Positions 1 through 8,677 of a DNA stretch of 64,000 bases are shown here, piece after piece (position 1 is the stretch's first letter; every line of letters starts with the position of its first letter). The position numbers and the translations under genes are program-made. The notes below the pieces were generated by a model that saw nothing but the letters and a program-made list of their open reading frames with translations, was not told the origin of the DNA and did no database searches. This DNA comes from Bradyrhizobium roseum (GTDB taxonomy: Bacteria > Pseudomonadota > Alphaproteobacteria > Rhizobiales > Xanthobacteraceae), in NCBI RefSeq assembly GCF_030413175.1, contig NZ_CP129212.1, positions 5,804,450 to 5,868,449 on the forward strand, in the 5' to 3' direction.

Positions 1-59
1 CCCGCCCGCATCCGGTAAGTCCGGACCAGCCGGTCAACGCTCAGCAACGGCGTGGTCAT
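1..59 (-). CDS. Peptide-type ABC transporter ATPase, second subunit (partial, N-terminus only)
   Basis: Only the first 19 or so codons lie in the window. They read [17 protein letters not shown], which fits the N-terminus of a DppF/OppF-type ATPase. The ATG overlaps the stop codon of the upstream ATPase gene as ATGA, so the two are probably translationally coupled. The gene continues beyond the left edge, and the permease genes, which are not seen here, may follow. Confidence 0.6.
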   Translation of the reverse strand, partial: MTTPLLSVDRLVRTYRMRA

Positions 60-1042
60 TCGGCGGCCTGACTGATGGTTTCAGTTGCTTCCGCGTGCCG
101 ATCGATGACGCAGGCCACACGTCGACCTTCGCCGACAGCGCGAAGCCGTGGCGGCGTCGTGACGCACGGCGCGGTCGCCCGGCCACAACGCGGCGCAAAG
201 GCGCAGCCGTTCGGCATGGCCTTCGGATCCGGCACGGTGCCGGCGATGGCGGTGAGCCGGCGGCGCGGGCCGTCGATGGGCGGCAACGATCCGATGAGCC
301 CGTGTGCGTAGGGATGACGCGGATCATCGAACAATTCCGCCGACGGCGCCTCCTCCACCACACGACCCGCATACATCACCGCGACGCGGTCGCAATTTTC
401 CGCGACCACGCCGAGATCATGGCTGATGAGCACGATCGCCATGCCGGTCTCCCGGCGTACGCGCCGGATGAGTTCGAGGATTTGCGCCTGGATTGTCGCA
501 TCGAGCGCCGTGGTCGGCTCGTCCGCAATCAACAGATCCGGATTCCCGGCCAACGCCATCGCGATCATGATGCGCTGGTTCTGTCCGCCGGAAAATTCGT
601 GCGGATAGGCGGATAGTCGGCGTTCCGCATCCGGGATACCGACGAGGTCCAGCAGGCGCCTGGCTTCGGCGTGGATCGCGGCTCCCGAAAGCCCCCGATG
701 CAGGGCCAGGCTTTCGCCGACCTGCCGGCGAATCGTCAGCACCGGATTCAATGCGCTCGCCGGGTCCTGAAATATCATGGCGATGCGGCCGCCGCGCACC
801 CTGTCCATGGCGGCCGGCGACGCGCCGAGAATCTCGCTGCCTTCAAGCTTCACGCTGCCGCCGACGGAAGCGGTCTTCGGAAGCAGACCGAGTGCCGCCA
901 GCCACGTCACCGACTTGCCCGAGCCGGATTCACCGACCAGCCCGACCGCCTCGCCGCGACCGACGCTGAGGCTGATGCCGTCGAGCACCTTTACGCCGTT
1001 AAAGGCGACGGTCAGGCCGTCGAGCGAGACCAGCGGCTCCAT
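56..1042 (-). CDS. Peptide/nickel-type ABC transporter ATP-binding protein (DppD/OppD family)
   Basis: This 328-residue cytoplasmic ATPase should power peptide or opine import through two inner-membrane permeases. Visible motifs are Walker A GESGSGKS (37-44), signature SGGQ (about 151-154), Walker B LLIADEP (about 170-176) and an ISHD switch histidine. The Cys-containing C-terminal segment GCAFAPRC is typical of the oligopeptide/dipeptide subfamily. Its start lies 3 nt after the stop of the binding-protein gene, and its stop overlaps the next ATPase. The order is binding protein, ATPase, ATPase, with no permease between them, which is unusual for this family. The substrate cannot be read from the sequence. 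Confidence 0.88.
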   Translation of the reverse strand: MEPLVSLDGLTVAFNGVKVLDGISLSVGRGEAVGLVGESGSGKSVTWLAALGLLPKTASVGGSVKLEGSEILGASPAAMDRVRGGRIAMIFQDPASALNPVLTIRRQVGESLALHRGLSGAAIHAEARRLLDLVGIPDAERRLSAYPHEFSGGQNQRIMIAMALAGNPDLLIADEPTTALDATIQAQILELIRRVRRETGMAIVLISHDLGVVAENCDRVAVMYAGRVVEEAPSAELFDDPRHPYAHGLIGSLPPIDGPRRRLTAIAGTVPDPKAMPNGCAFAPRCGRATAPCVTTPPRLRAVGEGRRVACVIDRHAEATETISQAAE

Positions 1043-1045
1043 GGC

Positions 1046-2683
1046 TCAGACCTCGAAATTTCCGGCGCGGAAATCCATGGCAAAGGCCGGAGCAGCCTTC
1101 CACTTGATGGACTTCGGCTTTGCGGTGAAAGTCGCGTTCTGGTGCAGCACCGTATAGGCCGGGTCCTCGCGCTCGCAGATCTCAAGCATGCGGCGGAAGG
1201 CCGTACGGCGCGCCGCACGATCGGTCGACGTCTCGAGGAATTCGGCGAGCTTGTTGGCTTCCGCGTTGGTGAACTCGCCGATCTGTTGCTGCTGTCCGTT
1301 CGGTCCATGCTGGGCGACGAGCGAGGAGACCGGATCGTTGAACGGCGCGGAATTCGACCAGTCGCGGACCGCGCGCGTCGGCGTCCGTTCCATGATCTGG
1401 GTCCAGTTTTCCTTCGTCTCGATCTGGACGTTGAGGCCCACGGCCTTCCACATCTCCACCAGCACCTGCGCGGTTGCGACCTGATTGGTGTAATAGTTGT
1501 TGAGCAGCCGGTAGGGAATCGGATCGCCCTTGTAGTTGGCCTGTTTCAGCAGATCCTGCGCCGTTTTTGGGTTGTACTCCGGCACGGTCCAGTCGGACTG
1601 GTACATGTCGGCATAGAACTCCCATTGCAGCCCGCGCGGAACACGCGTGCGTCCGGCCCAGAGGCTGTCGACGATCGCCTGCCGGTCGATCGCATGGGTG
1701 AAGGCGCGTCGCATCAGTGGATTGGCAAGCTGCGGATGGTTCTTGTCGAACACCGTCAGCCGGTGGTTCATGATGGTGCCGCCCTGAACCTCGAAGGCCG
1801 CGTTCTTCTCGATGCCGGTGATCTGATCCGGCGGAATGTCGCAGGCGAACTGGTACTGGCCGGACACCAATCCATTCACGCGGCTGGATACTTCCGGAAC
1901 CTCGACGAAACGAATGCGCTTGATCGGCGGACGGCCGCCCCAATATTCATCATGCGCTTCGAGCGTAAGCGACACGTCCGGCCTGAATTCGACAACCTTG
2001 TAAGGGCCGGTGGTAATCGGCTTCCGCGCCCAGTCGAGATAGCTTGCGGCCTCCTCCCAGCCGCGACGGCTCATGATGTCGGAACCGTAACGCGACAGCC
2101 GGCCTTCCAACGTGACATCGGGCGTGGCGTTGACGAAGCGCACCGTATATTTGTCAACGGCCTCGACGCGAATGAGGTCGGGCCAGATGCGGCGCGCCGC
2201 AGCCGGCACTTCCGCCGGCAGTTCCTTGCCGGGGCGCGGCGCCGGGATCTGTTCAAACGCCTTGATGGTGCTCCGGTTCTTGGCTTCCGTACTGGCGAAC
2301 ATGCGCTCACGGCTGAAACTGAAGATGACGTCCTCGGCCGTCATCTCGTCGCCGTTGTGGAATTTCACGCCCTGGCGAAGCTTCAGTTCGACGGTCTGGT
2401 CGTCGACGCGGCGCCATTCAGTGGCTAGCCCCGGCCTCACGCTGAGGTCGCCGCGCCAGTTCTTGCTGATCAGGGCCTCCCACAGCGAGGAGAAGAACAC
2501 GCGTTCGCCGACGTTGGACTGCTCGCGCAGCACATCGAGCGTGTTGGAGTTTGTGACCTTCTGGACCGCAATATTGATGGACGGGCGATTGTCCGCCTGC
2601 CCGATCGATATGCGCGGCAACACGAACGCACCGGCGGCGCCAGCGCCAAGGCTCAGCAGGGAACGGCGGGTAGGACGGATCAT
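1046..2683 (-). CDS. ABC transporter substrate-binding protein, family 5 (peptide/nickel type), Tat-exported
   Basis: This 545-residue periplasmic solute receptor belongs to the SBP_bac_5 type. The N-terminus has a twin-arginine motif (TRRSLLSLG) before a hydrophobic stretch, so Tat export is likely. I chose the ATG at 2683 because AAGGA lies about 6 nt upstream and the signal peptide starts there; a longer in-frame extension has no such features. Typical family segments include LKLRQGVKFHNGDEMTAEDV and, later, ANPLMRRAFTHAIDRQAIVD. It is transcribed with the two ATPases downstream, so it supplies the substrate for that importer. The ligand is unknown; peptides, opines or other amides are possible. 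Confidence 0.88.
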   Translation of the reverse strand: MIRPTRRSLLSLGAGAAGAFVLPRISIGQADNRPSINIAVQKVTNSNTLDVLREQSNVGERVFFSSLWEALISKNWRGDLSVRPGLATEWRRVDDQTVELKLRQGVKFHNGDEMTAEDVIFSFSRERMFASTEAKNRSTIKAFEQIPAPRPGKELPAEVPAAARRIWPDLIRVEAVDKYTVRFVNATPDVTLEGRLSRYGSDIMSRRGWEEAASYLDWARKPITTGPYKVVEFRPDVSLTLEAHDEYWGGRPPIKRIRFVEVPEVSSRVNGLVSGQYQFACDIPPDQITGIEKNAAFEVQGGTIMNHRLTVFDKNHPQLANPLMRRAFTHAIDRQAIVDSLWAGRTRVPRGLQWEFYADMYQSDWTVPEYNPKTAQDLLKQANYKGDPIPYRLLNNYYTNQVATAQVLVEMWKAVGLNVQIETKENWTQIMERTPTRAVRDWSNSAPFNDPVSSLVAQHGPNGQQQQIGEFTNAEANKLAEFLETSTDRAARRTAFRRMLEICEREDPAYTVLHQNATFTAKPKSIKWKAAPAFAMDFRAGNFEV

Positions 2684-2798
2684 GAATCGTTCCTTTTCAT
2701 GGGACAAAACGATGTACGGAGATCGACGCCGCGGCTGTCGCGCGCATCGCCGACCTGTCATTCTCCCGAACAGGCACGAAGCAGCGCCTGTTCGACTT

Positions 2799-3626
2799 TC
2801 AAACGGCGAGCCCGAGCGCCTCGATATGTGCGGCGCCACGACGAATGTTGATCTGATCCTTGACCTCGATCAGCAGGCGGGGCTTGCTCGACAGGCGGCC
2901 GAGCGCCCGGAACACGGCAGCCCAGCGCACCGAGCCGTCCCCCGGAAGCCAATGGCGGTCCGAGTAGCCGTCGGTGTCCTGGATGTGGACATGGGCGAGG
3001 TCATCGCCCGCGGCATCGACGTAATAGTCGACCGGCGGCGCGCCGGTGGAAACGTGGGCGTAATGCGCGTGTCCGGTATCGATCGAAACACGGACCGCGG
3101 TGCTGTTGAAGCTCCTGGCGAGCAGGACGCGGGCGGCCGGGTCCTTGTCCTCTATATTTTCGATCACGAGTTCGCACCCGATGTTCTCGGCACGCTGCAC
3201 GACGTCCTTGAGCGTCAGATGCACCCGTTCGGAGAGGGCGTGCCGGGAACCCGGATTAATATCCAGATTGTTGTAGTCCCACGTCGTGAAGGGCGAGTGG
3301 ATGACCATCTGGGTCGCGCCGAGCATCTCGCACGCCTCCAGGCCCTGCAAGAGCCGCCTGGTAACGACGGCGCGGATCAGCGGATCCTGGCTGTCGATCT
3401 TGAATCCCCAGAACGGGCCGTGAATCCCGAGCCGACCGGTGTAGCCGTCGAGCAGCCGGCGGATCTCGGCGCCGACCGAACGCCAATCCCCATCGAGCGT
3501 CGCGCTGCTGAAAAAGTCCTGAATTTCCAGGTCGCGCTGCTTCTCGAGGATCCAGCCACGGTGAATGGCAAGTGTCTCTTTCGTCAGCGCAGCGCCAAGG
3601 ATCGGCACATCCGTACTTGCGGCCAT
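2799..3626 (-). CDS. Sugar phosphate isomerase/epimerase-like TIM-barrel protein
   Basis: The 275-residue product has the look of the xylose isomerase-like TIM-barrel family (AP_endonuc_2 fold). It shows GIHGPFWGFKID, MVIHSPFTTWDYNN, CELVIENIEDKDP and VRVSIDTGHAHYAH, with the spaced His/Glu/Asp residues that bind a divalent metal in this family. The ATG at 3626 has GGAG 5 nt upstream. It lies 115 bp upstream of the ABC binding-protein gene on the same strand, so it may process the imported compound. The substrate is unknown. Confidence 0.72.
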   Translation of the reverse strand: MAASTDVPILGAALTKETLAIHRGWILEKQRDLEIQDFFSSATLDGDWRSVGAEIRRLLDGYTGRLGIHGPFWGFKIDSQDPLIRAVVTRRLLQGLEACEMLGATQMVIHSPFTTWDYNNLDINPGSRHALSERVHLTLKDVVQRAENIGCELVIENIEDKDPAARVLLARSFNSTAVRVSIDTGHAHYAHVSTGAPPVDYYVDAAGDDLAHVHIQDTDGYSDRHWLPGDGSVRWAAVFRALGRLSSKPRLLIEVKDQINIRRGAAHIEALGLAV

Positions 3627-4419
3627 GGATACTCCGATAGCTCGATCATGCTTCATGCAGGCCGAGCTAATCGAGCGACGTGACGGGCTGATGAAATTTC
3701 GCCGGCCAGCATCACGATCACGGGCTTTTCCACGATACGATGCAAAATGTGGGCTGCGCGAAAATGGCGCTGGATGTCGGCTTCGGTGGAAGGCTGCCCA
3801 AACATATCCAGATCGGTGGAAATGAAAGCGACAGTGGCCTTGCTTTCCGATCAACGCGCGCTTGATTGCCTGCCCGCCGGTCTCGCCGTCTCCCGTTCAA
3901 TCGACGTCTGCCGGAAAGTCCGCCCGGATTGATTCGCCATTTTATGCATCCTCAAAGGGTGTGCCCTGACTTTCACGACACAATCATCGCGCTCGCCGCT
4001 TCGAGCCGGTAACGCAGCAGCGGCGACGGCAGGCATTCGACAACGCAACGCCGACCGCCGCGGCAGACGGGCGAGGACTGACGGCCTGCGCCCGCAGCGC
4101 GTCGATTCGAGGAAGACGCGCCGCCTGATCACGCAGGTGGCTCCGGAACCCCGCACTATGTGCGGAAGGTCACTACAGATGCTCGACCATTTGATTGAAA
4201 TCTTCCAAAAACTTTAGCGGTGCCGTTTACTCGAACTTTGCTCGTGGCGTTCTAGTCCACAGCAGAATGTTTCGTCATGGAACAAAAACACGCCGCCGCC
4301 ACAAGTCGGTCAAATCTTCCTGTCCAGTACCAACGGATCGCTTGAGTGTTCATTCGTATCGTCAAACTTTTCGTCACGGCAGGCTTAATTGAATCAAGCT
4401 TTATCTGGCCCAATTTGAA
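3627..4419. other. Intergenic region upstream of two divergent genes
   Basis: This 793-bp gap lies between the TIM-barrel gene (minus strand) and the MarR-type gene (plus strand). I find no convincing coding sequence on either strand. The last 230 bp are clearly richer in A/T than the flanks and should contain the promoters. Confidence 0.5.
4383..4399. promoter_or_regulatory. Candidate operator palindrome upstream of the first MarR-type gene
   Basis: The 17-bp sequence gcttaattgaatcaagc has arms gcttaatt and aatcaagc, which match at 7 of 8 positions around a central g. It ends 20 bp before the start codon at 4420. AT-rich palindromes of this size are usual MarR-family operators, so autoregulation is possible. 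No matching site was seen upstream of the paralogue at 41763. Confidence 0.3.
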
Positions 4420-4998
4420 ATGAATCTCGCACGCGAATCGATCGAATTATTAGGCCAGATAGCGCGGATAGTATGGTTTGAAGGAACCAAACACGGGCTG
4501 CGCGACCGCGAATGGATGGCGCTGCGATTTCTCTCCCGCGCCAACCGTTTCTCCAGGACCCCTTCGTCGTTGGCGAGTTACGTCGGCACGACCAGGGGCA
4601 CCGCGTCGGTGCTCATCGATGAGCTTGAAAGGCTCGGGTACCTGGAAAGGAAGCGTTCCGCCGAGGACAAGCGCTCAGTGATGCTGAGCGTCACGCAGAA
4701 GGGCAAGAAAGTCCTGGTGCGCGACCCTGCCAATATTCTCGTGGATGCGATTGCCGCGCTCGATGATGAAGGCAAGATCCGCCTGCGCGACGCGCTCCGG
4801 CATGTGCTGGACCAATCTGAAGTAGCCGAGCAGAAACAGCACGCCGACGTTTGCAAACGGTGCATCTTCCTCAGGGAAGACCGGATGCCGACCGAGGGCA
4901 AAACGTCGGCTGAATTCACCTGTCGCATGTTTCGCGCTGCGATCGCGGAGGACGAGATCGAATTGCTGTGCACCAGTTTCGAACATCGCCGGCAATAG
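4420..4998 (+). CDS. MarR-family regulator with four-cysteine C-terminal tail (paralogue 1)
   Basis: This 192-residue protein has a MarR-type winged helix at about 25-100, with a recognition region (TRGTASVLIDELERLGYL) and a wing (RKRSAEDKRSVMLSVT). The last 50 residues carry Cys145, Cys148, Cys168 and Cys184 in the arrangement C-x2-C-x19-C-x15-C. The same four cysteines occur in the paralogue at 41763-42398. Such a tail suggests a metal or Fe-S ligand set, or redox sensing; that is inference. The gene ends 7 bp from the convergent coiled-coil membrane protein gene and sits at the left border of the flagellar locus. The upstream Shine-Dalgarno is weak. Targets are unknown. Confidence 0.8.
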   Translation: MNLARESIELLGQIARIVWFEGTKHGLRDREWMALRFLSRANRFSRTPSSLASYVGTTRGTASVLIDELERLGYLERKRSAEDKRSVMLSVTQKGKKVLVRDPANILVDAIAALDDEGKIRLRDALRHVLDQSEVAEQKQHADVCKRCIFLREDRMPTEGKTSAEFTCRMFRAAIAEDEIELLCTSFEHRRQ

Positions 4999-5005
4999 CC
5001 GGTGG

Positions 5006-5938
5006 TTACGGGGTTCCCTTGCGAGAAGAGTAGATCGCTCCGCCGCTGGACAACACGACCAGGCGTCCATTCTCGTTCCCGATCTCTTCGATACGACCGA
5101 GCCCGGGCACCTGTTGTCCGAGAACGGCTTCGACTACGCCGTTCGGCCCCTGCAGGATGGCGACTCCTTCGTATGCCTGGCGAACCGTCCACCCCTTGAC
5201 CGCCCTTCTAGCTGCCGGCGCGCGCTCAGGAGGAGACGCCGAACCGGTGAACTCGGGGACGGAAGCTGCTGACGCCATCAACGGCATCGAGGGGGCTGGC
5301 GGCAGTGGTTGCGGGATAACCGGCGCCGGAACCTGGGCCTGCGACTGGGCAAGCCTGTCGAGCTTTGCCGTCGAGGACGAGCTGACCCGCTCGATGCGGT
5401 CAAGGTTCTCGGCGAACCGGCCGAAGCGATCGTTCGTCGCCTTGCTCGACTGGTCAACGGCAGCGCGCAATCCATCGAGATTTTCCGAGACCCCCGCCAC
5501 CTGCTTGCGCAGTTGGGCGACCGTATCGCGCAACATCCTGATTTCGGCGTTCGCCGCAACGCTGGTTTGACCCGGCAACGTGGCGAGGTAGACGATCACG
5601 CCGGTGCAAGCGCTGACGACCAGGCCTACGGCGATCGCCAATGTCGCGAGCGGGACGACCCAGGTCGGGCGCGGCGCCGGGGGCTTGGCCACTATAATGG
5701 CGGGCCGTACCACCGCCGGCGCAGGTTTCGGTATCGCCATCTTTTCCAGGCGGGCCTTCGCACGGATGCGCTTCAACCCCTCAAGCGCCTCCTTTGCGAG
5801 GGCTTCATCGGTCGCTGCGACCGCAGCGGCCGCCGGCGCGGCCGCTCGTGTGGCGTCATGCGTCGAATCCGGAGCCTGCTTCGCCGCTCCGGAAAGATCC
5901 GAAGTCCTGATGGGACGAGCCTTGCCGTCGGACAACAT
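5006..5938 (-). CDS. Membrane-anchored periplasmic coiled-coil protein of unknown function
   Basis: This 310-residue protein has an Ala/Pro-rich cytoplasmic N-terminus (1-90), one membrane segment at about 93-119 (WVVPLATLAIAVGLVVSACT), and a heptad-like periplasmic region at about 130-195 containing RMLRDTVAQLRKQVAGVSEN. A Pro-rich linker leads to a compact C-terminal domain (about 245-310) containing GWTVRQAYEGVAILQGPNG and VPGLGRIEEI. I recognise no named family. Similar C-terminal domains occur in rhizobial membrane proteins, from memory only. The gene starts an 820-bp gap before lafR, and its convergent partner is the Cys-tailed MarR gene. A role in envelope or flagellar function is only suggested by position. 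Confidence 0.65.
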   Translation of the reverse strand: MLSDGKARPIRTSDLSGAAKQAPDSTHDATRAAAPAAAAVAATDEALAKEALEGLKRIRAKARLEKMAIPKPAPAVVRPAIIVAKPPAPRPTWVVPLATLAIAVGLVVSACTGVIVYLATLPGQTSVAANAEIRMLRDTVAQLRKQVAGVSENLDGLRAAVDQSSKATNDRFGRFAENLDRIERVSSSSTAKLDRLAQSQAQVPAPVIPQPLPPAPSMPLMASAASVPEFTGSASPPERAPAARRAVKGWTVRQAYEGVAILQGPNGVVEAVLGQQVPGLGRIEEIGNENGRLVVLSSGGAIYSSRKGTP

Positions 5939-6759
5939 TTCAAATGCTCCGCTTCGAATCGACCATGCTGAGCAAAGCTAGTTGCCGAAGCTTATCCGAA
6001 ACCGACGTCCGGCACGTCGTCACCGCGGGCCCGCGACGTCGCGCGCCACGGTTCCGCCACGCGAAGCGTGCAAAGGTGCGACTCTAAAGCCACACTCCCG
6101 CCAAGATTGAATAGGTCAGCTGTCCCGCGCCGCCTGGTTCAGGTTGCCTTGCAGCGGTAATGCGCCCGTCGACGCCATTCCGGAATTGAAAAACAAATCA
6201 ACGGCCCGGCCGTTCAGTATTGTTGAAAACACCTTCAATTCCGTAGTTACGAACAAGCAACGAAGGCACGCACGCGAATATGCTTTGAAGTTCAAACCAA
6301 CTGGTGTGATTGCAATAACGAAGAAGCACCTATTGAGAAACAAACAGCAACAAGCTCGTTTACCAAGAGGTTCGGCGCGCGCGCTTGATAACGAATCGCC
6401 AATCGTTACGGTTTTACCTAAGTGATTCTCGCCCGATGGCGAGGAGATCGACACAGACCAGCGGTGTTGGACGCGATGAGCAACTTGGCGCAACTGTTCT
6501 AGATCGTTTCTCAAATGCTCCGCGTGGTGACTGCAAAGCGCCCGCCGAGCCTACTTCGTAGCGTTCAGTAATCAAAAATCAAAGTAACAGGCCTGCAAGC
6601 GCAGGCACTGAATGCGTAAGGCTGCCTGCGAATATCTCAAACAGAACAATCGTTCGCAGGAAGAATGTCGTCAAACAGCAAGGCTGCCGGTCCGGGCTAA
6701 GGCAACACAACAAGTTGCCGCCGGGATTGCAGCGAGTCCGAAACAGGGGCGAAAGACTG
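5939..6759. other. Long AT-rich intergenic region upstream of lafR
   Basis: This 821-bp region separates a minus-strand membrane protein gene from lafR and is visibly richer in A/T than the rest of the window, especially 6180-6420 and 6560-6700. A 132-codon minus-strand reading frame at 6116-6514 has no family features and no clear ribosome site, so I do not call it. The region probably holds the lafR promoter and its controlling sites. Confidence 0.5.
6593..6608. promoter_or_regulatory. Inverted repeat in the lafR upstream region
   Basis: A perfect 6-bp inverted repeat, gcctgc-aagc-gcaggc, lies about 150 bp before the lafR start. It could be a short RNA hairpin in the leader or a protein-binding site. 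There is no T-tract after it, so it is not a clear terminator. Confidence 0.25.
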
Positions 6760-7530
6760 ATGTATATCATCGTTGATGACCGCGAAAATGTCGCTAACAG
6801 CTACGTCGGAGGGCTGGTTCGGGAGGGTGTTTCATCGATCGCATTCTCCTCCGGCGAATTCTGGGACTGGCTGCAATCCGTGAGCGAGGCAGACCTGGCA
6901 GCGGTCGACGCTTTCCTCGTGGGAGAATTCGACGCGCGCGGAAGCCTTCCGCGGGCCGTGCGCAAACGATCGTCGGCCGCCATCATCGCGGTGAGCGGCC
7001 ACAAGATGCTCAAGAACACACTGGAGCTGTTCGAGGCCGGGGTCGACGACGTGGTGCATGCTCCGATCCATCTGCGCGAGATTCTCGCCAGAACCGCGGC
7101 AATCGCGCGCCGCAGGCTGAGCGATCTGCCGCGGCCATGTGAAACGCGTCTTCAGGTATTCTTCAACGGCCGCGATCCTGAAATCGCGGGCCGTGCCCTC
7201 ACATTGCCTCGCCGTGAGCTGCGCATTCTCGAATATATGGTCGGCAACCACGGCAAATGGATCACCAAGACGCAGATATTCAACGCGGTCTACGGCATAT
7301 TCGAGTCGACGTTCGACGAGAGCGTGATCGAGAGCCATGTCAGCAAGCTGCGCAAGAAGCTTCGCGACCGGCTCGGCTTCGACGTGATCGTGGCCCGGCG
7401 GTACGTCGGGTACCGGCTGGATATTCCGGCGCTCGACAGCATTGAGGTGCCGATGCAGGATCTCGGCGACGTCGGCATGCTCATCAACAGACCGCATGCC
7501 CTGCCGGCGGCGTACTCGGCCGGCAGCTAA
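6760..7530 (+). CDS. lafR: FtcR/LafR-type flagellar master regulator with degenerate receiver domain
   Basis: The 256-residue OmpR-like regulator has a receiver-like domain (1-115) and a winged-helix DNA-binding domain (about 130-240) that includes LPRRELRILEYMVGNHGKW and SHVSKLRKKLRDRL. It resembles Brucella FtcR and Bradyrhizobium LafR, the class I activator of the lateral flagellum. The receiver seems unable to take phosphate: strand 3 reads VDAFLVGEF, with Gly55 where the acceptor Asp belongs, and Ala101 replaces the conserved Lys (HAP instead of TKP). The ATG at 6760 is chosen because the domain starts there (MYIIVDD); AGGGG lies about 10 nt upstream. No sensor kinase gene is adjacent. 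Control is therefore probably by amount or by a partner. Confidence 0.82.
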   Translation: MYIIVDDRENVANSYVGGLVREGVSSIAFSSGEFWDWLQSVSEADLAAVDAFLVGEFDARGSLPRAVRKRSSAAIIAVSGHKMLKNTLELFEAGVDDVVHAPIHLREILARTAAIARRRLSDLPRPCETRLQVFFNGRDPEIAGRALTLPRRELRILEYMVGNHGKWITKTQIFNAVYGIFESTFDESVIESHVSKLRKKLRDRLGFDVIVARRYVGYRLDIPALDSIEVPMQDLGDVGMLINRPHALPAAYSAGS

Positions 7531-7597
7531 TTTAGAGCGCGACGACGACGCAAACGATTATCCCGGCGGCACGGACGAGACATCCGAAACAAGCCAA

Positions 7598-7633
7598 CAC
7601 CGGTTCTCCGCACAGGCAGGCTGAGAACCGGTG
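7598..7633. terminator. Candidate bidirectional terminator between lafR and the fliF operon end
   Basis: A perfect 11-bp inverted repeat (caccggttctc / gagaaccggtg) with a 14-nt loop lies between the convergent ends of lafR and the long minus-strand flagellar operon. No strong T-tract follows on either strand, so efficiency is uncertain. Confidence 0.55.
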
Positions 7634-7702
7634 CGATTTCAGCCGTAGACCGGACTGGAAGCTCGGGCAGGCAGCTCCGGAGCGGCGGGTGTCACACCTC
7701 CG

Positions 7703-8161
7703 CTACGGCTTCCGCTGGAATTCTTCCCTGGAGACGTAGTTGAAATCGTCAAGGAGGACGTCCTGCACGATTTCGGCCTGCATACGCTCATTGACGCGCT
7801 GCTTGATGGCTGTGGTGAGGATGGACAGGTCGTAGCGGGCAAGCTTCCTGAAATCCAGCCGCTCATCCGCATAGATCCTGCGAAAGGCTTCATCGACGAC
7901 ATAGGGCTCGGGCGGAACAGCGAGCTGGCGCATGGTGCTTCCTTCGACCGTATAGACGAACCGTGCAACGACATAGCCCTGCACCGCGCCGTTCTCGACC
8001 ATGGGCACGCTCAGCACCCGCGTCTTCTGGGATTGCAGGCCGGCGAGATATTCATCCTTCGCGGCGAGCGTGCCGCCGTTTTCCTTCCAGTAGGCGACGG
8101 CATAGCTCGTCCCTGCGGTGAGTATGCATACCCAGAGCCCGGCCAGCACCAGCCTGATCAT
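7703..8161 (-). CDS. Small membrane/secreted protein, possibly FliL-like, last gene of the flagellar operon
   Basis: This 152-residue product has one N-terminal hydrophobic segment (3-25) that can serve as signal anchor, then a soluble domain. The C-terminal half (ILTTAIKQRVNERMQAEIVQ, then DVLLDDFNYV) resembles the end of FliL proteins in pattern, but a clearer FliL is encoded at 27814-28257. The start overlaps the stop of the FlgN-like gene as ATGA, so it belongs to the flagellar unit. It may be a stator-associated or assembly factor. This assignment is tentative. Confidence 0.6.
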   Translation of the reverse strand: MIRLVLAGLWVCILTAGTSYAVAYWKENGGTLAAKDEYLAGLQSQKTRVLSVPMVENGAVQGYVVARFVYTVEGSTMRQLAVPPEPYVVDEAFRRIYADERLDFRKLARYDLSILTTAIKQRVNERMQAEIVQDVLLDDFNYVSREEFQRKP

Positions 8162-8643
8162 TTGCCGTCCCTCGCGGTCCGCGTATAGGTGCCGTCTGAC
8201 TCGGCCTCCTTGATCGCCCTTACGATGATGGTGGCCACTTCGCGCACGGCGTCGTAGTGCATCTCCAGGATCTGGCGGTTTCGCTCGAGCTTCTGACGTA
8301 GCCGCTGGACTTCCTCCGTGACCTCCGCCTCGCCGCCAAGATAGGTCCGAGCCCGCATCAGGCGAACGAATTCCAGCATGCTCCGGCTCTTGCGTGCGCT
8401 GAAATCGTCGAAGTCGATCTTCGTTCCGGTCTCCAGCGCGACCGTTTCTTCCTCCACCACATTCTCCAGCCGTCGGATCGCCGCCAGCAGGCCTTGCACT
8501 TCGTCCGGTCTTGCGCCGCCAGCGTCTATGGCCTTGCCGTCTACATCCGGCACGTGCACGGGCAATGTCGCCCCGTCCCGTCCTTCGATCTGTACGTCAA
8601 ATGGCTCGGCCAGCACGGCCAGCGCGCCGCTATCTATCTGCAT
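8158..8643 (-). CDS. FlgN-like flagellar export chaperone (tentative)
   Basis: This 161-residue helical protein has the FlgN-type layout. A helix with a conserved E (LLAAIRRLENVVEEETVAL) is followed by DFDDFSARKSRSMLEFVRLM, then a long coiled coil and a short C-terminal helix (NRQILEMHYDAVREVA). FlgN is the cytoplasmic chaperone of the hook-associated proteins FlgK and FlgL, both encoded upstream in the same unit. I use the ATG at 8643, which has GGGGGAT 6-8 nt upstream; a longer in-frame version would overlap flgJ. Alpha-proteobacterial FlgN is poorly conserved, so the family call is moderate. Confidence 0.6.
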   Translation of the reverse strand: MQIDSGALAVLAEPFDVQIEGRDGATLPVHVPDVDGKAIDAGGARPDEVQGLLAAIRRLENVVEEETVALETGTKIDFDDFSARKSRSMLEFVRLMRARTYLGGEAEVTEEVQRLRQKLERNRQILEMHYDAVREVATIIVRAIKEAESDGTYTRTARDGK

Positions 8644-8677
8644 TGGAACATCCCCCAGCTCTCGAATCCGAAGCTCA

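Noticed and set aside
671..2428. 585-codon open frame on the plus strand
   Set aside because: It runs antisense to the ATPase and binding-protein genes, which have full family motifs. Long antisense frames are expected in high-GC DNA.
6116..6514. 132-codon minus-strand frame in the lafR upstream region
   Set aside because: It has no clear ribosome site and no family features, and lies in an AT-rich regulatory region.
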